In this document: positions 34,238-43,113 of the stretch, in pieces | Layout of the letters: every line of letters begins with the position of its first letter | How positions within the stretch are numbered: the first letter of the stretch is position 1 | NCBI GenBank assembly: GCA_014377535.1 | Contig: JACMPK010000153.1 | Coordinates: forward strand, 1-43,499 | Origin: Gemmatimonadaceae bacterium | GTDB taxonomy: Bacteria; Gemmatimonadota; Gemmatimonadetes; Gemmatimonadales; Gemmatimonadaceae | Reading direction: 5' to 3' | Length of the DNA: 43,499 nt | The notes under the pieces: generated by a model | The model's input: only the letters and a program-made list of their open reading frames with translations | Database searches by the model: none | What the model was told of the DNA's origin: nothing | Translations under genes and position numbers: made by a program

Positions 34238-35131
34238 TCAGGTGCGCGCGCCGGTGTCGGCCACCACGGCCGTGCGCCGCGCAATCACGAAGCGGTCGCG
34301 GCCGAACGCATCGGGCACCACCCGCCTGTCGCCCCACTGCACGGTGGCCGCGCAGGCCATCGCCTGCGCGGCACGGCGCGCGTCGATCTCCATCAGCAGC
34401 ATGCCGCCGGCGCCGAGTCGGAGCGCCGCCTGCGCCACCAAACGCCGGATCACATCCATGCCATCGGGTCCGCCGAAGAGCGCGGTGTCAGGCTCCCAGT
34501 CGCGGACTGCGGCGGGCAGCGACTCACGCTCGCCCGTGGCGATGTAGGGCGGATTCGACACCACGATATCCACCGACTCGTCACCGATGGGCTCCAACAG
34601 GTCACCCTGCAGGAACTCGGTGCGCGCATACTCCTGCCGCAGCACGGCGCGCGCGTTCAGCTCAGCCACCTCGATCGCGCCCGGCGAGAGATCGGTGCCG
34701 ATCACGCGCGCCGCGCCGCTTTCGTATGCAATGGAAAGCGCGATTGCTCCCGACCCCGTGCCGACATCCACCACCGTCATGCCCGGCGCGATGTGCGACA
34801 GCGCCAGCGACACGAGTTCCTCGGTCTCCGGACGCGGGATCAGCACGCGCTCGTCGACGTGCAGGAAAAGGTGCCGGAACGCGGCACGGCCCGTCGCATA
34901 CGCGATCGGCGCGCCGGCGATCCTGCGTTCCGCCGCATCGATCGCGGCATCGATCAGCAGGTCGATCAGCTCATCGCCGGCGTGCACGGTGCTCCACGAG
35001 CGCGGCGCATCATGCAGAGATGCCAACAGCTCGCGCGCCTCACCCAGCGGATCAGGCACGGCGCCCTGCAGGCGGTGCGCGAGCAGGTCACGCAGGTCAG
35101 CGACCGTGCGCGGACGCGCCGCATCAGCCAC
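34238..35131 (-). CDS. prmC: Release factor glutamine methyltransferase
   Basis: Methylates the Gln of the GGQ motif in release factors. The ~297-residue protein has an N-terminal helical domain (to about 75) and a SAM-binding Rossmann domain with VVDVGTGSGAIALSIA. The substrate motif VVSNPPYIAT (NPPY at ~193-196) binds the glutamine. It lies directly after prfA, whose product is its substrate, and overlaps it: starting at GTG 35131 gives an 8-nt overlap and a 7-nt spacing from aaggag. TTG 35134 is the alternative. The pairing with prfA is the usual arrangement. Confidence 0.94.
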   Translation of the reverse strand: MADAARPRTVADLRDLLAHRLQGAVPDPLGEARELLASLHDAPRSWSTVHAGDELIDLLIDAAIDAAERRIAGAPIAYATGRAAFRHLFLHVDERVLIPRPETEELVSLALSHIAPGMTVVDVGTGSGAIALSIAYESGAARVIGTDLSPGAIEVAELNARAVLRQEYARTEFLQGDLLEPIGDESVDIVVSNPPYIATGERESLPAAVRDWEPDTALFGGPDGMDVIRRLVAQAALRLGAGGMLLMEIDARRAAQAMACAATVQWGDRRVVPDAFGRDRFVIARRTAVVADTGART

Positions 35132-36188
35132 CAAGCCGCTCCTTCACTTCCGCTTCCTGCAACGCATCGATGAAGGCGCCGATGTTGCCATCCATCACCG
35201 ACTGCATGCCATGTACGGACAATCCGATCCGGTGATCCGTGATGCGATCCTGCGGATAGTTGTACGTGCGGATCTTCGCCGACCGGTCGCCGGTGCCGAC
35301 CTGTGCGCTGCGCATCTGCGAACGCTCGGCCTCGATCTTCGCCAGGCGCTGATCCAGCAGGCGCGAACGCAGCACCTGCATGCCCTTCAGCTTGTTCTGC
35401 AGCTGCGACTTCTGGTCCTGCTGGCTGACCACGATACCGCTGGGGATGTGCGTGATGCGCACTGCCGAGTCGGTGGTGTTGACGCTCTGTCCACCAGGGC
35501 CCGAAGCGCGGAAGACGTCGATGCGCAGGTCCTTGTCCTCGATCGTCACGTCGACCTCCTCCGCTTCCGGCAGCACGGCAACCGTGGCGGCAGAGGTGTG
35601 GATGCGACCCTGCGTCTCCGTGGCCGGCACGCGCTGCACGCGATGGACGCCTGATTCCCAGCGCATCGTGCCGAACGCGCCGCCGCCATCGATACGGGCG
35701 ATCACTTCCTTGATGCCGCCCAGCGTGCCGTCCGACATGGACATGATCTCGATGCGCCAGTTTTTCCGTGCGAAGAAGCGCTCGTACATGCGCCAGAGGT
35801 CGGCCGCAAAGAGCGCCGCCTCGTCGCCGCCGGTGCCGGCGCGGATCTCGATGATGGCCGGGCGGTCATCGAGCGGATCGCGGGGCACGAGCAACGGGCG
35901 CAGATCGGCGTCCAGCTGCTCGAGTCGCGCCTCGATCCTGGCGACATCTTCCCGCGCCTCGGCCGCGAAATCGGCGTCGTCGCCGCCGGCCATTTCGCGC
36001 GATTCCTCGAGTTCGCGCTCCAGTTGCCGGACCTCGCCCGCCAGGTGCACGACGTCCTGCAGCCGCTGATGTTCCTTGCCGAGCGTGGCGAACAGCTTCG
36101 CGTCGCGAACGGTGCGGGGATCGAGCAGTTCCTGTTCGACCATCGCAGCGCGCGCCACCGCATCCTCCAGGCGATCGCGCAGGCTCAT
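35124..36188 (-). CDS. prfA: Peptide chain release factor 1
   Basis: Releases finished peptides at UAA and UAG. The 354-residue length is typical. RVPATETQGRIHTSA holds the stop-codon-reading PAT motif (188-190), which marks RF1 and not RF2. ASGPGGQSVNTT holds the GGQ motif (232-234), acting at the peptidyl-transferase centre. ATG 36188 begins MSLRDRLEDAVARAAMVEQE, the expected N-terminal helix. The frame open to 36428 covers the divergent intergenic region and is not used. It heads the run prfA-prmC-ylbF-tmk. Confidence 0.96.
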   Translation of the reverse strand: MSLRDRLEDAVARAAMVEQELLDPRTVRDAKLFATLGKEHQRLQDVVHLAGEVRQLERELEESREMAGGDDADFAAEAREDVARIEARLEQLDADLRPLLVPRDPLDDRPAIIEIRAGTGGDEAALFAADLWRMYERFFARKNWRIEIMSMSDGTLGGIKEVIARIDGGGAFGTMRWESGVHRVQRVPATETQGRIHTSAATVAVLPEAEEVDVTIEDKDLRIDVFRASGPGGQSVNTTDSAVRITHIPSGIVVSQQDQKSQLQNKLKGMQVLRSRLLDQRLAKIEAERSQMRSAQVGTGDRSAKIRTYNYPQDRITDHRIGLSVHGMQSVMDGNIGAFIDALQEAEVKERLGG

Positions 36189-36394
36189 CGACGTCGGTCC
36201 AGCAATGCTGAGAGTTGCATAAGTGCAAGGTAACAAATCACTTGAGCAAATGAACTCACGCGCGACTGCGGTGTATCTTTTGCTGTCGATCGAGGCGGGT
36301 CGTGTTACGCGTACCGCATTGGAGCGTGCTTCATATTGATCGAGTGCCCGCCGGCATGAATCCACCCGCGCAACAATCACCAAGGAGCAGCGCA

Positions 36395-36811
36395 ATGCGT
36401 GTCCAGATGGCTCGTCGCACATGGTCATCTCTCGGGGCGGCTGTCCTGATCGGAGTGAGCGTCGCTGCGCTGCCGGTGGCTTTGCACGCGCAGGCCGCGA
36501 CGCCGTTGAAGCTCAGTGTCAGCATCCAGCGTCAACCCACTGGTCCGGTAATCACGATCACGGGTTCGAATTTCACGCCGAACGGGCCGGTACGTCTCAC
36601 GGGCTCGCCGCCGCCCAACACCAGCCAGGCCATTGCCTTCGGACCGATCAAGGCCGATGCGAATGGTGCGTTCAGCGTGCGCAAGGAAATGCAGTGCACA
36701 TCACAGAGTCAGGACGACGGTTTTCTGGAAGTCACGTTCACGGCAACTGACGAGACCAGCACGCGTCGAAGCACCGCACGTGAAAACGCGACGCCCTGGA
36801 TCTGTCGATAG
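36395..36811 (+). CDS. Small secreted protein with one beta-rich domain
   Basis: I do not recognise a family. The 138-residue product has a signal peptide (to VAALPVALHAQ), then a single beta-rich domain with an IPT/TIG-like phrase: TGPVITITGSNFTPNGPVRL, then FGPIKADANGAFSV. It contains two Cys after the signal (MQCTSQ and the C-terminal WICR), which may form a disulfide. ATG 36395 has a strong aaggag ribosome-binding site, so the open frame to 36302 is discarded. It stands alone, divergent from prfA and 19 bp from the convergent DUF4105 stop. The likely location is periplasm or outside the cell. Confidence 0.75.
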   Translation: MRVQMARRTWSSLGAAVLIGVSVAALPVALHAQAATPLKLSVSIQRQPTGPVITITGSNFTPNGPVRLTGSPPPNTSQAIAFGPIKADANGAFSVRKEMQCTSQSQDDGFLEVTFTATDETSTRRSTARENATPWICR

Positions 36812-36830
36812 CAAGCACGTGACATCCTCG

Positions 36831-38075
36831 TCACCGCCGACGGAATCGTCCCGCGGCGGCGACGGAGGCCGCATGCCCCGGCAGGAACAGGGCGGCCATC
36901 TCGAGTGCACTCACGGTATGGCCCGACAGCACGGCGCCAGCGGTGCCGAGAACAGCGATCAAGAGCAGTGACTGTAGCGTGCGATGCTCGAGTGTCGAAG
37001 AACCGACACGGGCCACCATCACGGCGACCGTGATGCCAGCCAGCCAGAGCGGATTGGCGAGCGCCACACTCGGATTGTTTGCCATGAAGACATGCTGCGT
37101 GGCGAACCAGGCCAGCAGCAGCACTGTGCCAACGCACGCGCAGAGCAGACTCCAGATTCCGACCGCGACGGCTGCGCCGATCCGACCGAGCAGTGCGAGC
37201 CCGAAGATCACGGCACCAATCACCATTCCGATCACCGCAGCCTGCACGAGTTGCGGCTGGACCACGCGTGGTTCCGGCGCTCGCGTCGCACGGAAAATCG
37301 TGTCGATCGGTGCAGCGAGCGGCCGCTGCGGCAGCCCATCTGCGGCGGGAAGCTCGATCCGCATCACGGCCTTCGTCAGCGACTGCGGCAGAAAAGCCTC
37401 CTGCCACGCCGTCAGCGGCAAGTCGGCATCCACGCCAAGTACGAGCTGACTACCAAGGTAAAGTGGTGTGCTGTAGGCCAGCAGGCGGCGCGTGTGCCAG
37501 CGATAACTGCCGTCGCCGGGCATCGCCTTCATCGCGGCAGCGAGGACGCCGCCGGTGACGGCATCGATCGCATCGCGCACTCGCGTGCTGCAGTTGTCGC
37601 GATAGTAGTCGTACCGGTAGAACTTGTTCGCCTCGAGTGCGTTGGTGGCGAGCATCTGCACCAGCCGCGTCCTCTGCGCTGGCGTGAGGTTCAACTCCTG
37701 CACCGTCATCGTCCGATTGAGCCGCTGGTATGCGTCGAGCGTCTGCTCGATGGTGAACGGTTGCATCCAGTAACGCGTGTCGCCGGTGAGGAACCGGCCC
37801 AGGAAGTTCGGCTGCGCGAAGTCGAACATGCCCCAGTTGTAGACCAGCGGCCGTCCGGCCGCGTCGTCCCAGACGATCAGCGCATTGTGTCCGAACTTCT
37901 CGAACACCTCGTCGCCCTGCCCCATGGTGAGCAGCAGCACGGGCTTCGTGGACCAGTCGATGGCGCGCTGCGCCGACGCGCGCGTCGGCACTGCCGCCAC
38001 AACCGACACCAGTGCGATCAGCAGCACGAGCAGCGGACGCCACCCTCGCATGAGTCGCGGCCGCCGCAGGCTCAC
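36831..38075 (-). CDS. DUF4105 (Lnb N-terminal-like) membrane protein
   Basis: A ~414-residue exported membrane protein. A signal or anchor (LLVLLIALVSVVAAVPTRAS) precedes a periplasmic DUF4105 domain (about 40-260): LLTMGQGDEVFEKFGHNALI, YNWGMFDFAQPNFLGRFLTG, and YRYDYYRDNCSTRVRDAI. The conserved His and Cys give it a papain/NlpC-like look. Four or five transmembrane helices fill the last ~150 residues. GTG 38075 is preferred: it overlaps the Gfo/Idh stop (GTGA) and follows an aaggaaaggaaa Shine-Dalgarno; ATG 38051 lacks one. Its function is not known; the family is thought to be peptidase-like. Confidence 0.85.
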   Translation of the reverse strand: MSLRRPRLMRGWRPLLVLLIALVSVVAAVPTRASAQRAIDWSTKPVLLLTMGQGDEVFEKFGHNALIVWDDAAGRPLVYNWGMFDFAQPNFLGRFLTGDTRYWMQPFTIEQTLDAYQRLNRTMTVQELNLTPAQRTRLVQMLATNALEANKFYRYDYYRDNCSTRVRDAIDAVTGGVLAAAMKAMPGDGSYRWHTRRLLAYSTPLYLGSQLVLGVDADLPLTAWQEAFLPQSLTKAVMRIELPAADGLPQRPLAAPIDTIFRATRAPEPRVVQPQLVQAAVIGMVIGAVIFGLALLGRIGAAVAVGIWSLLCACVGTVLLLAWFATQHVFMANNPSVALANPLWLAGITVAVMVARVGSSTLEHRTLQSLLLIAVLGTAGAVLSGHTVSALEMAALFLPGHAASVAAAGRFRRR

Positions 38076-39079
38076 AGCCGGATTTCCTTTCCTTCCTCGG
38101 CGCTGCGGTAGATGGCCTCGACCAGTCGCTGCACGATGATCTGGTCTGCGGGCGGCTCGTACGCCACGTCGCCGTGCAGCACCGCAGCAAAATGCGCCAG
38201 CTCGGCGCGGTAGCTTTGAATGAAGGCGCTGTCGCGCTGCGCGGCGCCGGTGGGCGACACATCCACGGCGCGGCCGTTCAGCTCTTTCACCACACGAAGC
38301 GGGGCCAGGCGTGCCGTGCCTTTCGTGGCCAGCACCTCGAACCACCACCGGTCTTCCTCGCCCACATAGCCCCACGCCGTGTCGATGGCCACGCTGAGCC
38401 CTGATGCGTACTGCACATGGACGTACATCGCGTCCTCGACCGCGCGCACGCCACTGCCCCGCTCCATGCTCGCTGTGACGCGTACCGGATCAGGGAAGTC
38501 GGCCAGCCAGCAGGCCAGGTCCAGCAGCGGCACACCCTGATCCAGGAAGATGCCGCCGCCCGCCTCGGCGCGATGCGAACGCCAGCCGGCATCGCCGCGT
38601 CGCGTCTTGTAGGCGCCCGCGCGGATGCCGATCAGCCGGCCAAGTTCGCCGCCATGAATGAAGCTTTCGAGATTCTGGACCTCGGTGCGGAACCGGTGGT
38701 TGTGGCCGACCACGACCTTCATGCCGTACTTCTCGGAGGCGGCCAGGATCCGCTCCACGCCCTTGGTCGTGAGCGCCAGCGGCCGCTCGCAGAGCACGTG
38801 CCGCTTCGCCTTCAATGCGCTCAACACATGCGGCTCGTGCAGGTGGTTCGGTGTCGAGATCAGGACCGCATCGAGCTCCTCGAACTCCAGCAGCTCCTCG
38901 ATGTCGGTGAACGTGTCGGGCACGCTGAACCGGTCGGCGAGTGCCCGCACCTTGGCACCGTCATTGTCGCAGAGTGCGACCAGCTGCATGCCGCGCATCT
39001 TCGAGAGCAGCGGCAGGTGGGCGAGTTGTGCAATGGCGCCTGCGCCAATGAGACCGATGCGGAGAGCTGGCTTGGACAT
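38072..39079 (-). CDS. Gfo/Idh/MocA-family oxidoreductase
   Basis: A 335-residue NAD(P)-dependent sugar or cyclitol dehydrogenase-like protein. The Rossmann motif is IGLIGAGAIAQLAHLPLLSK. TPNHLHEPHVLSALKAKRHV leads to CERPLALT, which stands in for the catalytic EKP (here ERP, Lys replaced by Arg). RSHRAEAGGGIFLDQGVPLL is the usual substrate-site block. The missing EKP lysine may change or abolish oxidoreductase activity. No signal peptide. ATG 39079 begins the protein; the extension to 39319 is Arg-rich and unlike the family. Coupled by a 4-nt overlap to the DUF4105 gene. Confidence 0.9.
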   Translation of the reverse strand: MSKPALRIGLIGAGAIAQLAHLPLLSKMRGMQLVALCDNDGAKVRALADRFSVPDTFTDIEELLEFEELDAVLISTPNHLHEPHVLSALKAKRHVLCERPLALTTKGVERILAASEKYGMKVVVGHNHRFRTEVQNLESFIHGGELGRLIGIRAGAYKTRRGDAGWRSHRAEAGGGIFLDQGVPLLDLACWLADFPDPVRVTASMERGSGVRAVEDAMYVHVQYASGLSVAIDTAWGYVGEEDRWWFEVLATKGTARLAPLRVVKELNGRAVDVSPTGAAQRDSAFIQSYRAELAHFAAVLHGDVAYEPPADQIIVQRLVEAIYRSAEEGKEIRL

Positions 39080-39225
39080 GCGTGGACGGCAGGGCGGAAG
39101 ATGCGGGCGCACCAGTCTCGGTGCGCGTGGCAGCGGCAGGGCACAGCAGGTGCGACGGCACGGGCGACGGCGACGGCGACCACACCAGCAATGACGACGA
39201 CACGACTGCGGCAGCACCATGGGCC

Positions 39226-40338
39226 TCACCGCAGAGGCGCCAACCGGGTTCCGGGATAATACGCCGCGAGGATCGACCGGGCATCCTGCCCTGCCCGAGC
39301 GCGTCCGATGGCACCCCATTGTGACATCCCGACGCCATGCCCGTTGCCAACACCGCGCAGCAGCACGACCCCGTCGGAGACTTCAACCGAAAAGTTCGTG
39401 CTGGGCAGAATGGCGCCACCCGTGCGCAACACCGATCGAATATCGTTCCCGCGCACGACGGCGCGACCACCGGCCATCTCGAACTCCAGCGCGGTCACGC
39501 GCCCGGAGGGCCCCCGCGTGGCTATGCGCAACATGCGCACGTCGCTCGCGCTGGCGACGCCGGCGGCAGTGCCATACTGCTCCAGCAGCCGTCGCAACTC
39601 GGCGGTCGTGAAGCGTCGCTCCCAGCCGCGGCTTCCGCTCGCGTCGCAGTAGCAGCCACCATCCGGCGCATGATCATCCACGGGGCGCAGGAACGGCTGC
39701 GGTGCCGAGCGCCAGAACACCTCGTCGGGCGACGCGGTCATCAGTCCACCATGTGCGTGGTATGGCGCCGTGACGATGCGATCCGCCCAGGTCAGCACCA
39801 GGCCGCGCGTGGCGCGCACCGCGTCGTCAGTCTCGACGCGCTCGTCGGACATGCCGCCGTACACCTGGTCGCTCACGGTGGCGGTGACATCGAAGAGGGC
39901 GCGACGCTCACCCATGCGTGCCGCGGCGTACGAGCGCGCCGCCACGGCCTGCGCCTGCAGCGCCGCACGATCGCGCGGGTCACGCGAACCGATCTCGCCC
40001 GGGAGCACGCCGCGCAGGTAGTCCTCCAGGTCGAGGGCGTTGACCACGGCATCGCCGGACGCATCGCGCAGCACGTCGACCGTCCCGCGATACCGTCGTC
40101 CGTTCCACGTCGTGATGCCAGGGGCGTTGCGCACCATCACATCATTGACAGCAGCACGGCCCAGGAACACGCGGATCGTCTTGTCGTCCAACCGCAGGCC
40201 GCTGCGCGACGCCTCGGTCACGCTGTCCTGCACCAGGCGCCCGTCACGCGCGGGTACGCGCAGCGGTGCGGCACAGGCATGCAGCGCCAGCGCCATACCC
40301 AACGACGCCAGCCTACGACTTCGCGACGCGAATGGCAT
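39226..40338 (-). CDS. SpoIID/LytB-domain lipoprotein
   Basis: A 370-residue predicted lipoprotein with lipobox LALHAC (C22). The SpoIID domain follows: LDLEDYLRGVLPGEIGSRDP, ALQAQAVAARSYAAARMG and, near the end, GNGHGVGMSQWGAIGRARAG. SpoIID proteins are peptidoglycan lytic transglycosylases in spore-formers; homologues in diderms probably act on cell wall glycan. The catalytic Glu equivalent is likely in LPGEIGS. The start ATG 40338 overlaps the hemL end by 26 nt. The gap to the next gene (39080-39225) holds only a 7-bp hairpin at 39107-39126 and low-complexity acggcg repeats. Confidence 0.88.
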   Translation of the reverse strand: MPFASRSRRLASLGMALALHACAAPLRVPARDGRLVQDSVTEASRSGLRLDDKTIRVFLGRAAVNDVMVRNAPGITTWNGRRYRGTVDVLRDASGDAVVNALDLEDYLRGVLPGEIGSRDPRDRAALQAQAVAARSYAAARMGERRALFDVTATVSDQVYGGMSDERVETDDAVRATRGLVLTWADRIVTAPYHAHGGLMTASPDEVFWRSAPQPFLRPVDDHAPDGGCYCDASGSRGWERRFTTAELRRLLEQYGTAAGVASASDVRMLRIATRGPSGRVTALEFEMAGGRAVVRGNDIRSVLRTGGAILPSTNFSVEVSDGVVLLRGVGNGHGVGMSQWGAIGRARAGQDARSILAAYYPGTRLAPLR

Positions 40339-41602
40339 CGGACAGCCGCTCGAGCGTGTCGGTAATGACATCGTCACCGTGCGCCGCACTCATGAACGCC
40401 GCCTCGAACGCGGATGGGGCGAGATAAACACCCCGTTCACGCGCCGCATGGAAGAAGCGGTTGAACAGCGGCACGTCGCTCTGGCGGGCCTCGGCGAAAT
40501 TGGTGACGGGGCCGGGATGGAAGAAGAAACCCCACATCGAGCCGGCGGATGATGCCGAAAACGGCACGTCGGCCTTCTGCATCACGTCGCGCAACCCCTG
40601 CACCAACGTGCTCGTGCGACGCGAGATGATCGCGTGCAGTTCCGGTGTGAGCGACGTCAGCGTTGCCAGCCCACCCGCCATCGCGAGCGGGTTGCCGCTC
40701 AGTGTGCCCGCCTGATACACGGACCCGCTGGGCGCGACCTGCTGCATCAGGTCGCGACGTCCGCCATACGCAGCCACGGGCAATCCACCGCCGATCACCT
40801 TGCCGAATGCCGTGAGATCGGGCGTGACACCGAAGCGCTCCACCGCGCCGCCGTAGGCGATGCGGAAGCCCGTCATCACCTCGTCAAAGACCAGCAGGGC
40901 ACCCGTCTCGTCGGCGATCTGTCGCAGGCCGGCCAGGAAGCCCGGCAGCGGCTCGATGAACCCCGCGTTGCCGATGATCGGCTCGATCAAAATCGCCGCC
41001 AGCGGCACCTGCATCGCCACGGCGCGCACGGCCTCGAGATCGTTGAATGGCGCCGTATACGTGAGTGCCGCGAGTACGGCCGGCACGCCCGGCGAGTTGG
41101 GCAGGTTGAGCGTCGCGACGCCTGAACCCGCCTTCACCAGGAAGCTGTCGGCGTGGCCATGATAGCAGCCATCGAACTTGAGGATCGCATCACGACCCGT
41201 CGCCGCACGCGCCACGCGAGCGATGCTCATCGCCGCCTCGGTGCCACTGCTGGTGAAACGCAGCATCTCTATGTGCGGCATGCGCTGCACGATCAGTTCC
41301 GCGAGCTGCACCTCGAGCCCGGTCGGGATGCCGAAGCTGGTGCCGCGCTGCATGACGTCATGCAACGCGTCGAGTACCACGGGCGCAGCGTGTCCCAGCA
41401 CCAGCGGTCCCCAGCTCAGCACGTAATCGATGTAGCGATTGCCGTCGGCATCCCAGATGTACGGGCCTTCGCCACGCTGCACCACGAACGGCTCGCCACC
41501 CACGCCGCCGAACGCGCGCACCGGCGAATTCACGCCGCCCGGAAAGAGCTGGCGTGCACGTGCCATGATCGCCTGCGATTCCGTCGTCATCACACCCGTC
41601 AT
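40313..41602 (-). CDS. hemL: Glutamate-1-semialdehyde 2,1-aminomutase
   Basis: Makes 5-aminolevulinate from glutamate-1-semialdehyde in the C5 route to tetrapyrroles; PLP-dependent. The 429-residue protein has FPGGVNSPVRAF at the N-terminus, FTSSGTEAAMSIARVAR, LLVFDEVMTGFRIAYGG, and the PLP lysine K268 in TAFGKVIGGGLPVAAYGG. The ATG 41602 overlaps the rimO stop by 4 nt (ATGA); a second ATG four codons on is possible. The downstream SpoIID-like gene overlaps its end. Confidence 0.96.
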   Translation of the reverse strand: MTGVMTTESQAIMARARQLFPGGVNSPVRAFGGVGGEPFVVQRGEGPYIWDADGNRYIDYVLSWGPLVLGHAAPVVLDALHDVMQRGTSFGIPTGLEVQLAELIVQRMPHIEMLRFTSSGTEAAMSIARVARAATGRDAILKFDGCYHGHADSFLVKAGSGVATLNLPNSPGVPAVLAALTYTAPFNDLEAVRAVAMQVPLAAILIEPIIGNAGFIEPLPGFLAGLRQIADETGALLVFDEVMTGFRIAYGGAVERFGVTPDLTAFGKVIGGGLPVAAYGGRRDLMQQVAPSGSVYQAGTLSGNPLAMAGGLATLTSLTPELHAIISRRTSTLVQGLRDVMQKADVPFSASSAGSMWGFFFHPGPVTNFAEARQSDVPLFNRFFHAARERGVYLAPSAFEAAFMSAAHGDDVITDTLERLSDAIRVAKS

Positions 41603-42993
41603 CGTCCAAAACTCCCGATCGAGGAAGAAGCCATCAGCGGCAGGCTGCGTGATGCGCGCTCACGCTGCACCAACGCAGGCGGCAACAGCACGATGCCGGT
41701 CGGCGTGGCCTCGAAGTCGTAATCATCAATCACATCCGTGATCGTCGCCTGCACCAGCGCACCGACCGGTGCCTCGGTGTCGAGGTACGTCACGCCATCG
41801 ATGTCATCAGCCTGCCACGGTGCACGCGCCACGGCCAGTTCGTCCTCGTCGCCCGCCCGATCGACCAGCAGCGACACGGTCCGGCCGATGTGCCGCTCGT
41901 ATCGCTCGGCCGTGATGGATGCCTGCAGCTGCAGCAGCCGGTCGAGGCGCTCGTGCTTCACTTCATCAGGCACGTCGTCAATCATTTCCGCGGCCACCGT
42001 GCCTTCCTGCGCGCTGTACGTGAACGCGCCGACGCGATCGAACTGCATCTCCTGCAGAAAATCGAGCAGGATCTCGAAGTCGTCGTCCGTCTCGCCGGGA
42101 AAGCCGACGATGCAGGTGGTGCGGATCGTCAGATCGGGCACCACTGAACGGAATCGCGCGACCTTCTCGACGATCGTCTTGCGGCGCTCCGGTCGGCGCA
42201 TGCGCGTGAGCACCGCGTCGCTGCCATGCTGCACCGGCATGTCCAGATACGGCAGGATGCGCGGGTTGTTCGCGACGACGTCCAGGAAGCGCGGCGTGAT
42301 GCCCGCGTTGTACAAATACAGATTCCGGAACCACGGAATGTCGGTTTCGCGCAGCAGCGATTCCAGCAGCTCCGGCAACGTCGTCCCATCACGACGATCA
42401 CGTCCGTAAAGCGCGAGGTCCTGCGCCACCAGGTTCACCTCGCGCGCGCCTTGCAGTTCCAGCAGCTGCGCCTCGCGGATGACGTCGGCCAGCGCAAAGC
42501 TGCGATGCTTTCCGCGCATCAGCGGAATGGCACAGAACGCGCAGCCGTGATCGCAGCCTTCACTCACCTTCAGGTAGCGCACATGCGGTGTGTCGCCGCT
42601 GAAGATCCGCTCGCCAGGGTGCATCATCGGCGCCGCATGAACCAGTCCGCGCTGCTGCAGCTGCGGAATGAGCTGATCGACGTCCGTGGTGCCGAGGAAG
42701 AGGTCCACCTCCGGAATCGACTCGGCCAGCTCGTCCTTGTGGCGCTGCACCATGCACCCGAGCGCCACGACGGCCTGGCATACGCCATCGACCTTGTGAC
42801 GCGACGCCTCGAGGATGGCGTCGATGGACTCCCGTTTCGCCGCATCGATGAAGCCGCAGGTGTTCACGATGATCACCTCCGCCAGCGCGAGGTCATCGGT
42901 GTGCTCGCCGCCGTAGGCCGCGAGCTGTGCGAGATAGCGTTCGGTGTCCACGGTGTTCTTGTCGCAGCCCAGCGTGATGAAGCCGATTTTCAT
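41599..42993 (-). CDS. rimO: Ribosomal protein S12 methylthiotransferase
   Basis: Radical-SAM enzyme that adds a methylthio group to the conserved Asp of ribosomal protein S12. The 464-residue protein has all expected domains. The UPF0004 N-terminal domain has three cluster Cys, C10 (FITLGCDKNTVDTE), C46 (NTCGFID) and C80 (ALGCMVQ). The radical-SAM motif is C147-x3-C151-x2-C154 (EGCDHGCAFCAIP), and a C-terminal TRAM domain carries the VGALVQATITDV phrase. The GCDKNTVDTE start marks RimO and not MiaB. ATG 42993 is preferred over the adjacent GTG at 42996. Confidence 0.95.
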   Translation of the reverse strand: MKIGFITLGCDKNTVDTERYLAQLAAYGGEHTDDLALAEVIIVNTCGFIDAAKRESIDAILEASRHKVDGVCQAVVALGCMVQRHKDELAESIPEVDLFLGTTDVDQLIPQLQQRGLVHAAPMMHPGERIFSGDTPHVRYLKVSEGCDHGCAFCAIPLMRGKHRSFALADVIREAQLLELQGAREVNLVAQDLALYGRDRRDGTTLPELLESLLRETDIPWFRNLYLYNAGITPRFLDVVANNPRILPYLDMPVQHGSDAVLTRMRRPERRKTIVEKVARFRSVVPDLTIRTTCIVGFPGETDDDFEILLDFLQEMQFDRVGAFTYSAQEGTVAAEMIDDVPDEVKHERLDRLLQLQASITAERYERHIGRTVSLLVDRAGDEDELAVARAPWQADDIDGVTYLDTEAPVGALVQATITDVIDDYDFEATPTGIVLLPPALVQRERASRSLPLMASSSIGSFGR

Positions 42994-43053
42994 CACGGCA
43001 ACTTACCGGACCGGGGTTCAGGGCGAAGCAGCAGGCCTGACGACGCACACAGC

Positions 43054-43097
43054 TGCCGCAGGCATATATTCACATGCCTGCGGCAAGCATCTATCAA
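43054..43097 (+). promoter_or_regulatory. Promoter of the MarR-like gene overlapping a 12-bp inverted repeat
   Basis: Perfect arms tgccgcaggcat (43054-43065) and its complement (43074-43085) flank an 8-bp spacer. A -35 box TTCACA (43069-43074, 5 of 6) and a -10 box TATCAA (43092-43097, 4 of 6) are spaced 17 bp. The -35 lies inside the palindrome, the usual place for a MarR self-repression site. Confidence 0.55.
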
Positions 43098-43113
43098 ATC
43101 CTGACATGATCAC

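Noticed and set aside
36242-36279. Promoter TTGAGC ... TATCTT before the small secreted protein gene
   Set aside because: The spacer is 26 bp; the alternative -35 at 36251 matches only three of six bases.
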